Source: Streptococcus moroccensis
Lineage (GTDB): Bacteria; Bacillota; Bacilli; Lactobacillales; Streptococcaceae
DNA: 64,000 bases
Direction of reading: 5' to 3'
NCBI RefSeq assembly: GCF_030812835.1
Contig: NZ_JAUSTM010000004.1
Span: 1-64,000, forward strand
Below, piece after piece: positions 53,749 to 62,742 of this stretch (the first letter of the stretch is position 1; each line of letters starts with the position of its first letter). Under the pieces are notes generated by a model. That model was not told where the DNA came from. It ran no database searches and worked only from the letters and a program-made list of their open reading frames with translations. A program made the translations under genes and the position numbers.

Positions 53749-54702
53749 ATGAAAAAATTAAGGCTAAATAGCCATATAAGAGTTTTAAGTCCGTCATCTT
53801 CGATTGCCCGACTAGGAGGACTTTCAGCCAATCTTTCAGCTAAAGCAAAACTGGAAGAGCTTGGTTTTCGTATTTCTTTTTCAGAGCATTATGAAGAGTC
53901 TGACTTGGTACAATCTGCATCGATTGCCAGTCGTGTGGCCGATCTTCATCAAGCCTTTGCTGATCCATCTGTCGATGCTATCTTAGCGACCATCGGCGGC
54001 TTTAATTCAAATGAACTCCTGCCTTATTTAGATTATGAGCTCATCGCTCAAACTCAAAAAATCATTTGTGGCTATTCTGATTCAACCGCCTTTCTCAATG
54101 CTATTTTCGCTCAAACAGGCATGAAAACCTATATGGGCCCATCCTTTTCCAGCTTTAAGATGGTCGAAGGGCAGGACTACCAGTCCAGCATGTGGTTACA
54201 GGCCATGACTCAAACTCACTACGAATTAGTGCCGAGCAAGGAATGGTCCAGTGACCCTTGGTATGATCCTTCTCAACCGCGGCAGTTCTTTCCAACAGAA
54301 TGGAAAACCTATACTCCTGGTCAGGCTACTGGGACTATTATAGGAGGCAACTTGTCTACCTTTGTTCTCCTTCAGGGAACACCCTATGCACCAAAGGTTA
54401 AGGATTATATCCTCTTTGTCGAGGAGGCCGAAGTAGATGATTATATCGAATTTATGAGGCATTTAGCCTCCTTACTCCAAGCCTATCCCGAGCCCCAAGC
54501 CTTGGTCATCGGTCGTTTTCCAAAGGAATGCCAAATGACTGAGGAGCTTCTACACTTTATTTTGGACAAACATCCCATCCTTCAAACCATTCCAGTCCTC
54601 TATGATCTGGATTTTGCCCATACCCAACCGCTCTTTACCATTACCATAGGTGCTCAGGCAACACTTGACACCAGTGACGGTGAGATTCTTGTTAAGGAAT
54701 AG
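53749..54702 (+). CDS. S66 family LD-carboxypeptidase / MccF-like peptidase
   Basis: A protein of 317 residues. The nucleophile Ser lies in GYSDSTAF near 112, the Glu in VEEAE near 225 and the His in LDFAHTQP near 290, the Ser-Glu-His triad of the S66 family. Members trim L,D-peptide bonds of recycled murein or, as MccF, inactivate microcin C. GGGAGG supports ATG 53749. I cannot separate the two roles by sequence. Confidence 0.82.
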   Translation: MKKLRLNSHIRVLSPSSSIARLGGLSANLSAKAKLEELGFRISFSEHYEESDLVQSASIASRVADLHQAFADPSVDAILATIGGFNSNELLPYLDYELIAQTQKIICGYSDSTAFLNAIFAQTGMKTYMGPSFSSFKMVEGQDYQSSMWLQAMTQTHYELVPSKEWSSDPWYDPSQPRQFFPTEWKTYTPGQATGTIIGGNLSTFVLLQGTPYAPKVKDYILFVEEAEVDDYIEFMRHLASLLQAYPEPQALVIGRFPKECQMTEELLHFILDKHPILQTIPVLYDLDFAHTQPLFTITIGAQATLDTSDGEILVKE

Positions 54703-54704
54703 CC

Positions 54705-54730
54705 AAGCAGAGGTTTATAGCCCTCTGCTT
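54705..54730 (+). terminator. weak terminator after the S66 peptidase gene
   Basis: A nine-bp stem AAGCAGAGG/CCTCTGCTT starts two bases after the stop. No clear T-run follows, so the T-containing hairpin at 54748 may finish the job. Confidence 0.5.
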
Positions 54731-54747
54731 GCACCCTTTGAACACTG

Positions 54748-54780
54748 AAAAAGCAAGCTGAGTCTTTCCCAGCTTGCTTC
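54748..54780. terminator. nusG terminator
   Basis: In minus sense AAGCAAGCTG pairs with CAGCTTGCTT and ends in TTTTT. It lies between converging genes and probably serves mainly the leftward nusG. Confidence 0.82.
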
Positions 54781-54804
54781 TTGTTTAGTCGTATCAACGG
54801 TTGG

Positions 54805-55341
54805 TTATAATTCAGCGATTTGGCTCATGTTGACTTCAGCCACAGTATCATTGCCAAACATAGAGATAATCATCTTGACCTTGTTGTTGTCGATCTCAGA
54901 AACCTTGCCTTCATAGCCAGAAAAGGCGCCATCAATGATGCGAACGGTATCCCCAACACGGACATCAAGTGAAAATTCTTGGACACTCTGCCCCATAGAA
55001 GCAAGGATGGCCCGAATTTCTTCTTCCAAAAGTGGAGTTGGTTTGGAGCGGTTACCATGGGACCCCACAAAACCAGTAACGTTTGGCGTATTACGAACCA
55101 CAAACCAAGCATCATCGGTCATAACCATTTCAACCAAAACATAACCAGGGAAGCGGTTTTCTTCAATCTCTTTCATTTCCCCTTTTTTCTCAACCTGAAC
55201 CGTCTGAGTGGGGATTTCCACGCGCAAGATATTTTCTAGCATATCATATGTCTGTGCCCGTTGTAGAAGGTTTTCTTTGACCTTGTTTTCATAGCCTGAG
55301 TAGGTTTGCAGGACAAACCAGCCTTTATCAAAACTATCCAT
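54805..55341 (-). CDS. nusG: transcription antitermination/pausing factor NusG
   Basis: A protein of 178 residues. The NGN domain begins GWFVLQTYSGYENKVKENL with FPGYVLVEM. The KOW domain has VGDTVRIIDGAFSGYEGKV. It binds RNA polymerase and couples transcription to pausing and translation. AAAGGAAA lies upstream. It has its own promoter just after secE. Confidence 0.98.
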   Translation of the reverse strand: MDSFDKGWFVLQTYSGYENKVKENLLQRAQTYDMLENILRVEIPTQTVQVEKKGEMKEIEENRFPGYVLVEMVMTDDAWFVVRNTPNVTGFVGSHGNRSKPTPLLEEEIRAILASMGQSVQEFSLDVRVGDTVRIIDGAFSGYEGKVSEIDNNKVKMIISMFGNDTVAEVNMSQIAEL

Positions 55342-55357
55342 TCTTTATTTTCCTTTC

Positions 55358-55420
55358 AAAAAAGAGCCTGTCGGCTCTCTTAGTTAGTTTTATTATACCT
55401 TAAATGCTTGGGCTTGACAA
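55358..55420 (-). promoter_or_regulatory. nusG promoter and leader hairpin
   Basis: In minus sense TTGTCA and TATAAT are 17 bases apart (55420-55392). The leader then holds a hairpin AGAGCC-GACA-GGCTCT followed by six T (55378-55358), ending directly before the Shine-Dalgarno. It can work as a terminator for secE read-through or as an attenuator of nusG. Confidence 0.75.
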
Positions 55421-55424
55421 CTTT

Positions 55425-55601
55425 TTAGAAAAAGTTAATTAAGCTCATGATTCCGCGAGAAATCGCCAAGTCAAAGAGGTAAATCACAGCTACAAAGAAG
55501 GCTGTGTACTCCATGACAGAAAGAAAATCTGCCCAACGTTGTTTGCTGTCTGGCCAGGTTGTATCTGCCAGAATTTGAATCGTATCGCTAATGAATTTCA
55601 T
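55425..55601 (-). CDS. secE: preprotein translocase subunit SecE
   Basis: A protein of 58 residues, the short single-span SecE of firmicutes. The amphipathic part ends with TTWPDSKQRWADFLSVMEYT, followed by one membrane segment (FFVAVIYLFDLAIS). It stabilises SecY in the translocon. GGAG lies upstream. It is encoded between rpmG and nusG, the conserved order. Confidence 0.95.
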   Translation of the reverse strand: MKFISDTIQILADTTWPDSKQRWADFLSVMEYTAFFVAVIYLFDLAISRGIMSLINFF

Positions 55602-55615
55602 GTTAACTCCTCTTG

Positions 55616-55768
55616 TTACCGCGTTTCCTTATGGGAGGTGTAGCCTCCACAATGTTTGCAAAACTTATTGACTTCTAGTCGTGTTGGTTTTTGATTACTG
55701 CTCAGTTTAATGGAATAATTACGTGACCCACAAACTGTACAGGCTAAGCTCCCTTTTTTTAGTGCCAT
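55616..55768 (-). CDS. rpmG: 50S ribosomal protein L33
   Basis: A protein of 50 residues starting [18 protein letters not shown], with four zinc cysteines (10, 13, 37, 40: CTVC, CKHC). It is thus the zinc-containing C+ form, which may be replaced by a C- paralogue in zinc starvation. GGAGG lies upstream. It is encoded between pbp2a and secE. Confidence 0.97.
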   Translation of the reverse strand: MALKKGSLACTVCGSRNYSIKLSSNQKPTRLEVNKFCKHCGGYTSHKETR

Positions 55769-55824
55769 CTATAGCCTCCATAAATATCCCTACTATTTTA
55801 GCATTTTATCTGACGCTTGACAAG

Positions 55825-58095
55825 CTATTGGAACAGACTCTTCACGGTTTCCCATAAATTTTGCGCTTTTTCAGGGATATTAGCCTCCTCTATCGCTTTT
55901 TGTGCTTGATCTAAAATCTGTCCTGCTTGTTCTCTAACCGTATCTAATATCTCACCAGCAGGATTTGAGGTCTGGCCTGTTTCATTAACTGGCGCAATAC
56001 CATTTTCAGCATAGGTATTTTCCTGTGTAAAGGCAGTACCCGCTGTATAAGGTAGTATGCTGTTGGCAACTGTTTGGAAAATCGCTGATGCTTGGTTAGA
56101 AGATGTCCCTTCCAGATAATGGGTTTCATCGGTTTTGGAAAAGCCTAACCAGTGACTAATAACAACATCTGGCGTGTAGCCAATCACCCATTGATCACTA
56201 GCTACATTAGGATCAAAACTGGTTTCTGTTGTCCCTGTTTTTCCTGCCATATCATAACCATAAGGTGCCGCATAGACCCCTGTTCCATTCGAAAACGTTC
56301 CTAGCATCATACTAGTCATTTTATTGGCTACAGTGCTATCCATAACCCTTGTTTTCTTTGACTGATGGGTTTTTAAAACCTTACCATTAGCTGTTTCGAT
56401 GCGTGTGATCAAATGAGCGTCCGGCATGACCCCACCATTGGCGAAGGCCGAATAGGCTTGTGCCATTTGGAGTGGATTAGTGACGACACCCCCTCCAAGA
56501 GCAACTCCTAATTCTTGGGGAACCTTAGTCATGTTAAGGCCAAATTTTTTCCCATAGCTAAAGGCTGTCTCAATGCCTAACTCATTAACTGTTGCGACAG
56601 CTGGTAGATTGAGGGACTGAGCCAGGGCTTGATACATGGGAACTGTACCCGTTTCTGTTCTGGACCCCATGTAATTGTCCAAGGTATAGGTGCCATAGGT
56701 GGTTGTGGTGTTGTCCAACTCCCGGTCTGTTTCCCAGCCTGCAGCAATAGCTGGCGTATAGGCAACTAAGGGTTTGATGGTTGATCCTGGGCTTCGTTCC
56801 GATTGAGTGGCATAGTTAAAACTACGGTAGCTATAATTCTCACTGGAATTAACGCGACCGACAAGGGCACGCACCCCTCCTGTTGAGGGGTCCAAGGCAA
56901 CTGAAGCAGACTGAGCCATCTCACCGTCACTATAGGCAACCGGAAAGAGACTATCTTCATTATAGACCGCTTGAACATTGGCCTGATAATTTTGGTCTAG
57001 CTCCGTGTAGATGCGAAGCCCATTGTTAACAATCTCATTTTCAGACAAGCCGTATTTGCTAATGGCTTCTTCAATGACGGCGTCAAAGTAAGACGGATAC
57101 GCATACTTACTGCTCCGGCCCGTATAGGTATCAGAAAGTTGGGCTGCCATATCCACGGCAGAAGACTCATCGGCTGTGGTTTGATCAATGTAGCCCGCGT
57201 CCACCATCACTTGGATAACCGTATTGCGGCGGTTGGTTGCATTTTCGAGCGAATAATAGGGATTATAAATCTCAGGACCCTTTAACATTCCAGCCAAGGT
57301 CGCTGCTTGTGAGAGACTCAGTTGACTGGCCCAAATTCCAAAGTACTTTTGACTAGCATCCTCTACCCCCCAGACCCCGTTGCCAAAATAAGCATTGTTG
57401 AGGTACATGGCTAAGATCTCTTCTTTTTCGTAAGTCTTGGTTAATTCTAAAGCTAAAAAGAACTCCTTCGCCTTTCGGGTTACGGTTTGTTCTTGGGTCA
57501 AATAAGCATTTTTAGCCAACTGCTGGGTAATGGTCGAGCCACCTCCAGAACGCCCAAGGGTTAGTATTGCTAAGGCAAAGCGTCCATAGTTAATCCCTGA
57601 ATTTTCATAAAAGGTACGGTCCTCTGTTGCAACAACTGCCTGCTCCATATAATCTGAAATGACATCCAGCTGAACATAGGTCCCTTTCTGACCAGAAAGG
57701 CTACCCGCTTCAACAGCATCCTTATCGTAGATAATGGTCTCTGCTTGGAGAGCAGCTTGCAAATCTTCGACATTAGCTGTTTTGGCTAAAAAGAAGAGCC
57801 AACCACCGACAGCTACCCCAGCAGTTGCCATCAGGATTAAGAGAATTTTGGTGAGATGGTATCTTCTCCAGAAACGTCGAAAAGTCGATTGCCCTTTTTT
57901 AGAGCCTGAGGCTTGACCAGAATGCCGTCTTCGACGCTGATGGTCAGTTGTTTCCACAGCATCCGCGTCTTGAGCTAATGACGACTCCTCAGTGACTTGG
58001 TCTTGGTCTAGTGATTGGCCTCTTTCTGACTCGTTTATCTCGTCTGATAAGAAATATTTTTTCATAACGTCTTCAAAAAATTGTTTAGGTTTCAT
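55825..58095 (-). CDS. pbp2a: class A penicillin-binding protein 2a
   Basis: A bifunctional murein synthase of 756 residues. The cytoplasmic tail is acidic and then basic, with a membrane segment near 83-105. GT51 follows (VVATEDRTFYENSGINYGRF, GGSTITQQLAKNAYL). The transpeptidase has SxxK (SPGSTIKP), SxN (SLN) and KTG (AGKTGTTE). AAAGGAG supports ATG 58095, one codon after an in-frame GTG. It is first of the pbp2a-rpmG-secE cluster. Confidence 0.95.
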   Translation of the reverse strand: MKPKQFFEDVMKKYFLSDEINESERGQSLDQDQVTEESSLAQDADAVETTDHQRRRRHSGQASGSKKGQSTFRRFWRRYHLTKILLILMATAGVAVGGWLFFLAKTANVEDLQAALQAETIIYDKDAVEAGSLSGQKGTYVQLDVISDYMEQAVVATEDRTFYENSGINYGRFALAILTLGRSGGGSTITQQLAKNAYLTQEQTVTRKAKEFFLALELTKTYEKEEILAMYLNNAYFGNGVWGVEDASQKYFGIWASQLSLSQAATLAGMLKGPEIYNPYYSLENATNRRNTVIQVMVDAGYIDQTTADESSAVDMAAQLSDTYTGRSSKYAYPSYFDAVIEEAISKYGLSENEIVNNGLRIYTELDQNYQANVQAVYNEDSLFPVAYSDGEMAQSASVALDPSTGGVRALVGRVNSSENYSYRSFNYATQSERSPGSTIKPLVAYTPAIAAGWETDRELDNTTTTYGTYTLDNYMGSRTETGTVPMYQALAQSLNLPAVATVNELGIETAFSYGKKFGLNMTKVPQELGVALGGGVVTNPLQMAQAYSAFANGGVMPDAHLITRIETANGKVLKTHQSKKTRVMDSTVANKMTSMMLGTFSNGTGVYAAPYGYDMAGKTGTTETSFDPNVASDQWVIGYTPDVVISHWLGFSKTDETHYLEGTSSNQASAIFQTVANSILPYTAGTAFTQENTYAENGIAPVNETGQTSNPAGEILDTVREQAGQILDQAQKAIEEANIPEKAQNLWETVKSLFQ

Positions 58096-58245
58096 CACTG
58101 TCTCCTTTCTTGAAAACTGCTTCTATTATACTACATCGCGACCTATTCGTCTCAATTGGGCCGTTCCGCCAGCTTCTAGACCTGTCTTATCAAGCTTTTT
58201 ATGATAGAATAAAAAGAGATTGTCATTATTAGAAAAGGAACAACC

Positions 58246-59217
58246 ATGTCAGAAATTTATGATATCACCATTATTGGAGGCGGTCCCGTTGGGCTATTTG
58301 CCGCCTTCTATGCTCATTTACGCCATGCCAAAGTCAAGCTCATTGACTCTCTCCCTCAACTCGGTGGCCAGCCAGCTATTCTCTACCCTGAAAAAACGAT
58401 TTTAGATGTCGCTGGCTTTCCGAACATCACTGGTGAGGGCCTGACCGACAGTCTCCTCAAACAATTAGCGCTCTTTGATACGACCATTTGCCTCAATGAG
58501 ACTGTTCTGGACATCGAAAAAACTGAAGACATCTTTACCCTTAGGACTAATCAAGCAGAGCACCTGACGAAAGCAGTTCTCATTGCCATGGGTGGTGGTG
58601 CCTTTAAACCACGTGGCTTAGAGTTAGAAGGGGCTGATGATTTTGATAATATCCACTACCATGTAGCTAACATTAACCAATACAAAGGACAAAACGTGAC
58701 TGTTTTAGGTGGTGGCGACTCCGCTGTTGACTGGTCTCTAGCCTTTGAAAAAGTTGGCGCCAAAACGACCATTATCCACCGCAGAGACAATTTCCGTGCC
58801 TTGGAACACAGTGTTGAGGACCTGAAAAACTCGAGTGTGACCATCAAGACTCCTTATGTTCCAACTGGTCTCATTACAAAAGATGGCAAAGTGGAGTCGC
58901 TTGAAATCACCAAGGTCAAATCAGACGAAATGGAAGTCTTGCCTCTTGACCACCTCTTCGTCAATTATGGCTTTAAGTCTTCTGTCGGTAATCTCAAAAA
59001 GTGGGGACTGGAACTTAATCGCCACAAAATCATGGTTGATAGCAAGCAAGCCACCTCTATCCCAGGTATATACGCGGCGGGTGATTGTTGCTATTACGAT
59101 GGAAAAATCGATCTGATCGCCACTGGTTTTGGTGAAGCTCCAACAGCTATCAATAATGCTATCAACTACATCAATCCGGCTGAAAAAGTACAGCCCAAGC
59201 ATTCAACCAGCCTTTAA
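58246..59217 (+). CDS. ferredoxin-NADP reductase, thioredoxin-reductase-like type
   Basis: A flavoprotein of 323 residues. FAD motif GGGPVG (11-16), NADPH motif VLGGGDSAVDW near 153-163, and the FAD closing motif GIYAAGDCC near 277. There is no redox CxxC pair in the central domain, so it is type 2 FNR rather than thioredoxin reductase. AAAAGGAA upstream; extended -10 TGATAGAAT near 58201. Confidence 0.88.
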   Translation: MSEIYDITIIGGGPVGLFAAFYAHLRHAKVKLIDSLPQLGGQPAILYPEKTILDVAGFPNITGEGLTDSLLKQLALFDTTICLNETVLDIEKTEDIFTLRTNQAEHLTKAVLIAMGGGAFKPRGLELEGADDFDNIHYHVANINQYKGQNVTVLGGGDSAVDWSLAFEKVGAKTTIIHRRDNFRALEHSVEDLKNSSVTIKTPYVPTGLITKDGKVESLEITKVKSDEMEVLPLDHLFVNYGFKSSVGNLKKWGLELNRHKIMVDSKQATSIPGIYAAGDCCYYDGKIDLIATGFGEAPTAINNAINYINPAEKVQPKHSTSL

Positions 59218-59234
59218 AGGAAGAAAGGATTTTT

Positions 59235-59744
59235 ATGAAAACAAGACACGAACTTAAAGACCGCGCTCTCGAGCTTTTAGCAGAACGCGGCGTGACCATG
59301 GATGATTTGGCCGAGTTGGTCATGTATCTCCAAAACAAATACATTCCTGACCTCAGTAAAGAAGTGTGTTTGGAGCACATCACATCTGTCTTAGAAAAAA
59401 GAGAAGTTCACAATACGATTATCACTGGTATCGAAATTGACAAGTTGGCTGAAGAGGGCAAACTGTCACAACCCCTTAGCGACATTTTGATGAGCGACGA
59501 AGGGCTTTACGGTATCGATGAAATCATGGCACTCTCCATCGTCAATGTATACGGTTCTATTGGGTTTACCAACTATGGCTATATTGACAAGGTCAAGCCT
59601 GGCATTATTCAGAAACTAGACACCAAAGAAGGCGGCAAATGCCATACCTTCTTAGATGATATTGTTGGGGCGATTGCAGCAGCTGCAGCCAGCCGATTAG
59701 CACACTCAGACCCAAGTAAGAGTGCCATCACCAATAAAAACTAA
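59235..59744 (+). CDS. phosphatidylglycerophosphatase A family protein
   Basis: A soluble protein of 169 residues of the PgpA/YutG family (YGSIGFTNYGYIDKVKPGII, FLDDIVGAIAAAAASRL). It lacks the membrane segments of E. coli PgpA. B. subtilis YutG has this soluble form. It would dephosphorylate phosphatidylglycerophosphate. It lies 17 bp after the reductase gene, probably cotranscribed. Confidence 0.8.
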   Translation: MKTRHELKDRALELLAERGVTMDDLAELVMYLQNKYIPDLSKEVCLEHITSVLEKREVHNTIITGIEIDKLAEEGKLSQPLSDILMSDEGLYGIDEIMALSIVNVYGSIGFTNYGYIDKVKPGIIQKLDTKEGGKCHTFLDDIVGAIAAAAASRLAHSDPSKSAITNKN

Positions 59745-59753
59745 CTGCTTTTT

Positions 59754-59794
59754 AAAGCCAGACCCGTCAATCACTTTTGCTTGGTCTGGCTTTT
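59754..59794 (+). terminator. terminator of the reductase-PgpA operon
   Basis: AAAGCCAGACC pairs with GGTCTGGCTTT over an 18-base loop. Its 3' arm overlaps the -35 of hslO. Confidence 0.85.
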
Positions 59795-59809
59795 ATCTTG
59801 TGTTACAAT
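59781..59809 (+). promoter_or_regulatory. hslO promoter
   Basis: TTGGTC and TACAAT are 17 bases apart, with extended -10 TGT-TACAAT. The -10 ends only seven bases before ATG 59817, so the mRNA is predicted to be leaderless or nearly so. Confidence 0.7.
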
Positions 59810-59816
59810 AATCAGT

Positions 59817-60689
59817 ATGGATAAAATCATCAAAACCATATCTAGCAATGGTGCTTTTCGCGCTTATGTGCTAGATAGTACAGAAACCGTTAAGCAGGCT
59901 CAAGCTTTTCATAAAACCCAAAGTTCATCAACTGTTGCCCTCGGACGAACCTTGATTGCCAACCAGATTTTAGCAGGCAATGAAAAAGGGGATACTAAGG
60001 TCACTGTCAAAGTGCTTGGAAACAGTTCTCTTGGCGCTATTATCTCGGTCGCAGACACCTCTGGTAAGGTTAAAGGCTATGTTCAAAACACTGGCGTAGA
60101 CATCAAAAAGACCGCAACGGGGGAAGTTGTTGTTGGTCCCTTCGTCGGACAAGGCCAATTTTTGGTCATCGTTGACTACGGTACAGGGCAACCTTACACT
60201 TCTATGACACCTATCGTGACCGGGGAAATCGGGGAAGACCTTGCTTATTTCTTAACCGATAGCCAACAAACACCGTCTGCTGTCGGGCTCAATGTCCTTT
60301 TAGATAATGAGGATCAGGTACAGGTCGCAGGCGGCTTTTTGGTGCAGGTCTTGCCAGATGCTAAGGAAGCTGATATTGCCCGCTTTGAAAAACGCCTCCA
60401 AAATATGCCTGCTATCTCGACCCTACTGGCCTCTGAAGACCATATCGAAGCGCTCCTCTCTGCTATTTATGGCGAAGACGACTACAAGCGTCTGGAAGAG
60501 AGCCCCCTCAGCTTTAGTTGTGATTGCAGTCGCGAGCGGTTCTTAGGAGCCTTGGCAAGCCTGCCTAAAGCAGACCTTGAAAGCATGCGAGACGAGGATC
60601 AGGGTGCCGAAATCATTTGCCAATTCTGCCAGACGGCTTACCAGTTTAATTCAGAAGATTTGGAGGGACTCATCCTTGAAAAACCTTAA
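59817..60689 (+). CDS. hslO: redox-regulated chaperone Hsp33
   Basis: A protein of 290 residues. The zinc switch at the C-terminus has Cys235, Cys237, Cys268 and Cys271 (CDC and CQFC). Oxidation releases zinc and activates the holdase. ATG 59817 gives the family start [18 protein letters not shown]. No Shine-Dalgarno lies upstream. It overlaps dusB by 14 bases. Confidence 0.96.
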   Translation: MDKIIKTISSNGAFRAYVLDSTETVKQAQAFHKTQSSSTVALGRTLIANQILAGNEKGDTKVTVKVLGNSSLGAIISVADTSGKVKGYVQNTGVDIKKTATGEVVVGPFVGQGQFLVIVDYGTGQPYTSMTPIVTGEIGEDLAYFLTDSQQTPSAVGLNVLLDNEDQVQVAGGFLVQVLPDAKEADIARFEKRLQNMPAISTLLASEDHIEALLSAIYGEDDYKRLEESPLSFSCDCSRERFLGALASLPKADLESMRDEDQGAEIICQFCQTAYQFNSEDLEGLILEKP

Positions 60690-61671
60690 TACGCCTTTTA
60701 TGATTGGCGATGTTGAAATCCCCAATCGTACTGTCCTAGCTCCCATGGCTGGGGTCACTAATTCTGCCTTTCGAACCATCGCTAAGGAGATGGGAGCTGG
60801 TCTTGTGGTCATGGAAATGATCTCAGAAAAAGGGATTCTTTACAACAATGAAAAGACTCTTCACATGCTCCATATCGACGAAAACGAAGCCCCTATGTCG
60901 ATCCAACTGTTTGGAGGCGACGCTGATTCGCTCGCACGCGCAGCGGTCTTCATCCAGGAAAATACCCGCGCTAATATCCTTGATATCAATATGGGTTGTC
61001 CTGTCAACAAGGTCGTTAAAAACGAAGCTGGTGCCAAATGGCTCCGCGATCCAGATAAAATCTACCACATTGTAAAAACGGTCACGTCTCACCTCGACAT
61101 TCCCCTAACCGTTAAAATGCGGACCGGTTGGTCAGATAGCAACCTAGCTGTCGAAAACGCCCTAGCCGCTGAATCAGCAGGCGTCTCAGCGCTTGCCATG
61201 CACGGGCGGACCCGTGAGCAGATGTATACGGGGCACTGTGACCACGAAACAATTGCTCGCGTTGCCAAAGCTATCACTAAGATTCCTTTCATCGGAAACG
61301 GTGATATCAAAACCGTCCAAGATGCCCGTTCCATGATCGAAGAACTCGGTACAGATGCGGTGATGATTGGACGGACTGCCATGGCTAATCCTTATATCTT
61401 TACGCAGATTAACCATTACCTAGAAACTGGGGAAGAGTTACCTGATTTGGCCTTTGAAGATAAGATGAAGATTGCTTATGAGCATTTAAACCGTCTTATC
61501 GCCCTCAAGGGCGAACATGTAGCGGTGCGGGAATTCCGTGGCCTTGCCCCTCATTATCTTCGTGGCACATCTGGCGCCGCCAAGCTCCGCGGTAAAATAG
61601 CCAAAGCAGAAACCTTGGCAGAAGTTGATGACATTCTCGGGTACACTCCCAAAACAATCGAATTTTCTTAA
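60676..61671 (+). CDS. dusB: tRNA-dihydrouridine synthase DusB
   Basis: An FMN enzyme of 331 residues. Motifs are [12 protein letters not shown] near 25, [18 protein letters not shown] near 105 (catalytic Cys) and [10 protein letters not shown] near 175. TTG 60676 has GGAGG nine bases upstream and gives [18 protein letters not shown], matching relatives. An in-frame upstream ATG lies deep in hslO without support. Translationally coupled with hslO. Confidence 0.95.
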   Translation: MKNLNTPFMIGDVEIPNRTVLAPMAGVTNSAFRTIAKEMGAGLVVMEMISEKGILYNNEKTLHMLHIDENEAPMSIQLFGGDADSLARAAVFIQENTRANILDINMGCPVNKVVKNEAGAKWLRDPDKIYHIVKTVTSHLDIPLTVKMRTGWSDSNLAVENALAAESAGVSALAMHGRTREQMYTGHCDHETIARVAKAITKIPFIGNGDIKTVQDARSMIEELGTDAVMIGRTAMANPYIFTQINHYLETGEELPDLAFEDKMKIAYEHLNRLIALKGEHVAVREFRGLAPHYLRGTSGAAKLRGKIAKAETLAEVDDILGYTPKTIEFS

Positions 61672-61691
61672 TCTCAACTTTTCTTAACTTT

Positions 61692-61724
61692 TTTAAGGAA
61701 ACTTTAAGCAAGCTCCGTTATACT
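61692..61724 (+). promoter_or_regulatory. CiaR box and csRNA promoter
   Basis: The direct repeat TTTAAG-GAAAC-TTTAAG (61692-61708) is followed after exactly ten bases by TATACT (61719-61724). TTTAAG-N5-TTTAAG set just before a -10 is the known CiaR activation site of streptococcal csRNA genes. Confidence 0.88.
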
Positions 61725-61730
61725 TTATGT

Positions 61731-61837
61731 ATCCTAAAATTTTTCATATTCTCCCTAATACAAGAGCTGATTTGTTTCAGCTACCTATTAACCACAAAAC
61801 CCTCGGAACTACTTCCGAGGGTTTTGTGGTTCTTTTA
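61731..61837 (+). ncRNA. CiaR-dependent small RNA (csRNA)
   Basis: About 107 bases. The transcript should start near 61731 and end at the perfect 19-bp terminator at 61790-61831. An unpaired C/U-rich stretch (TTTTTCATATTCTCCC, about 61740-61754) is complementary to a Shine-Dalgarno plus AUG, the hallmark of csRNAs that block translation. A short stem AGCTGA/TCAGCT (about 61766-61783) precedes the terminator. No reading frame fits. Confidence 0.82.
61790..61837 (+). terminator. csRNA terminator
   Basis: A perfect 19-bp stem with a CTAC loop is followed by CTTTT. It also closes dusB read-through and lies six bases before the stop of the converging ZIP gene. Confidence 0.92.
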
Positions 61838-61840
61838 GAT

Positions 61841-62641
61841 TTAGACAAAGAGCAACAAGCTAATCGCCATCACTCCCATACCAGCAATGAGGCCATAGAT
61901 AGCCAAATGGTGCTCACCGTACTTTTCAGCTGCCGGTAAGAGCTCGTCGAGCGAAATGAAAACCATAATCCCAGCAATTCCCGCAAATACAACACCATAA
62001 ACAACTGGAGTCATAAAGGGCATCAGAATTAACCAACCGACCAAAGCACCTACCGGCTCTGCTAAACCAGATAAAAAGGAATAGGCAAATGCTTTTTTTC
62101 GAGATCCAGTGGCCTGATATATAGGGACAGAAACAGCGATTCCCTCTGGGATATTGTGAATCGCAATGGCAACGACGATTGGGATAGCAACCTCCGGAGA
62201 TTGCAGAGCTGACACAAAGGTGGCTAAACCCTCTGGAAAATTATGGAGGGCTAAGGCTAAGGCTGTCATCAACCCCATACGCATCAAATCTCCTTTTTTA
62301 GCAACCGGTGCCGCCTCTGCTTCAACCCGTCTGACTTCATGCGGGTTTTCGGTTGACGGAATCAAACGATCGATAATCGCAATCAAACCTATTCCACCAA
62401 AAAAAGCCAGAACGGTCACCCAAGTACCAGAGCGTTCTCCCAGTTCCTCTCCTAAAAACTCCAATCCTTTAGGTAAAATTTCCATAAAGGACACATAAAT
62501 CATGACGCCTGCTGAAAAACCAAGACTAACCGCTAAGAACCTTGTATTCGTCGCCTTAGCCACAAAGGCAATCAAACTTCCTATTCCCGTACTAAGTCCA
62601 GCTATTAAGGTCATTAAAAAAGCTATTACTATGTTATTCAT
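61841..62641 (-). CDS. ZIP family metal transporter
   Basis: A protein of 266 residues with eight predicted membrane segments. The metal-site motifs are HNFPEGLA near 133 and HNIPEGIAV near 162, as in ZupT-type importers of zinc and other divalent metals. No Shine-Dalgarno is seen. An extended -10 (TGGTAAAAT, 62656-62648) ends six bases before ATG, so the mRNA is probably leaderless. Confidence 0.88.
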   Translation of the reverse strand: MNNIVIAFLMTLIAGLSTGIGSLIAFVAKATNTRFLAVSLGFSAGVMIYVSFMEILPKGLEFLGEELGERSGTWVTVLAFFGGIGLIAIIDRLIPSTENPHEVRRVEAEAAPVAKKGDLMRMGLMTALALALHNFPEGLATFVSALQSPEVAIPIVVAIAIHNIPEGIAVSVPIYQATGSRKKAFAYSFLSGLAEPVGALVGWLILMPFMTPVVYGVVFAGIAGIMVFISLDELLPAAEKYGEHHLAIYGLIAGMGVMAISLLLFV

Positions 62642-62647
62642 GATTCT

Positions 62648-62742
62648 ATTTTACCATGTTTATCAAAAGTTAGAAATATTTTTGATAGTCTTTGCATGCT
62701 TTTAGTAGAATATGATATAATAACTTGAAAGGAGACGTTCTC
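62648..62742. promoter_or_regulatory. divergent promoters of the ZIP and PadR genes with inverted repeat
   Basis: The leftward -10 TAAAAT is at 62653-62648. The rightward promoter is TTGCAT-N18-TATAAT with extended TGATATAAT, just before the padR Shine-Dalgarno. Between them is TATCAAAA-N11-TTTTGATA (62661-62687), a candidate operator for PadR or a metal regulator. Confidence 0.65.

Noticed and set aside
62661-62687. Zinc AdcR box at the ZIP transporter
   Set aside because: The inverted repeat lacks the TTAAC...GTTAA core expected of an AdcR site, so I report it only as an unknown operator.
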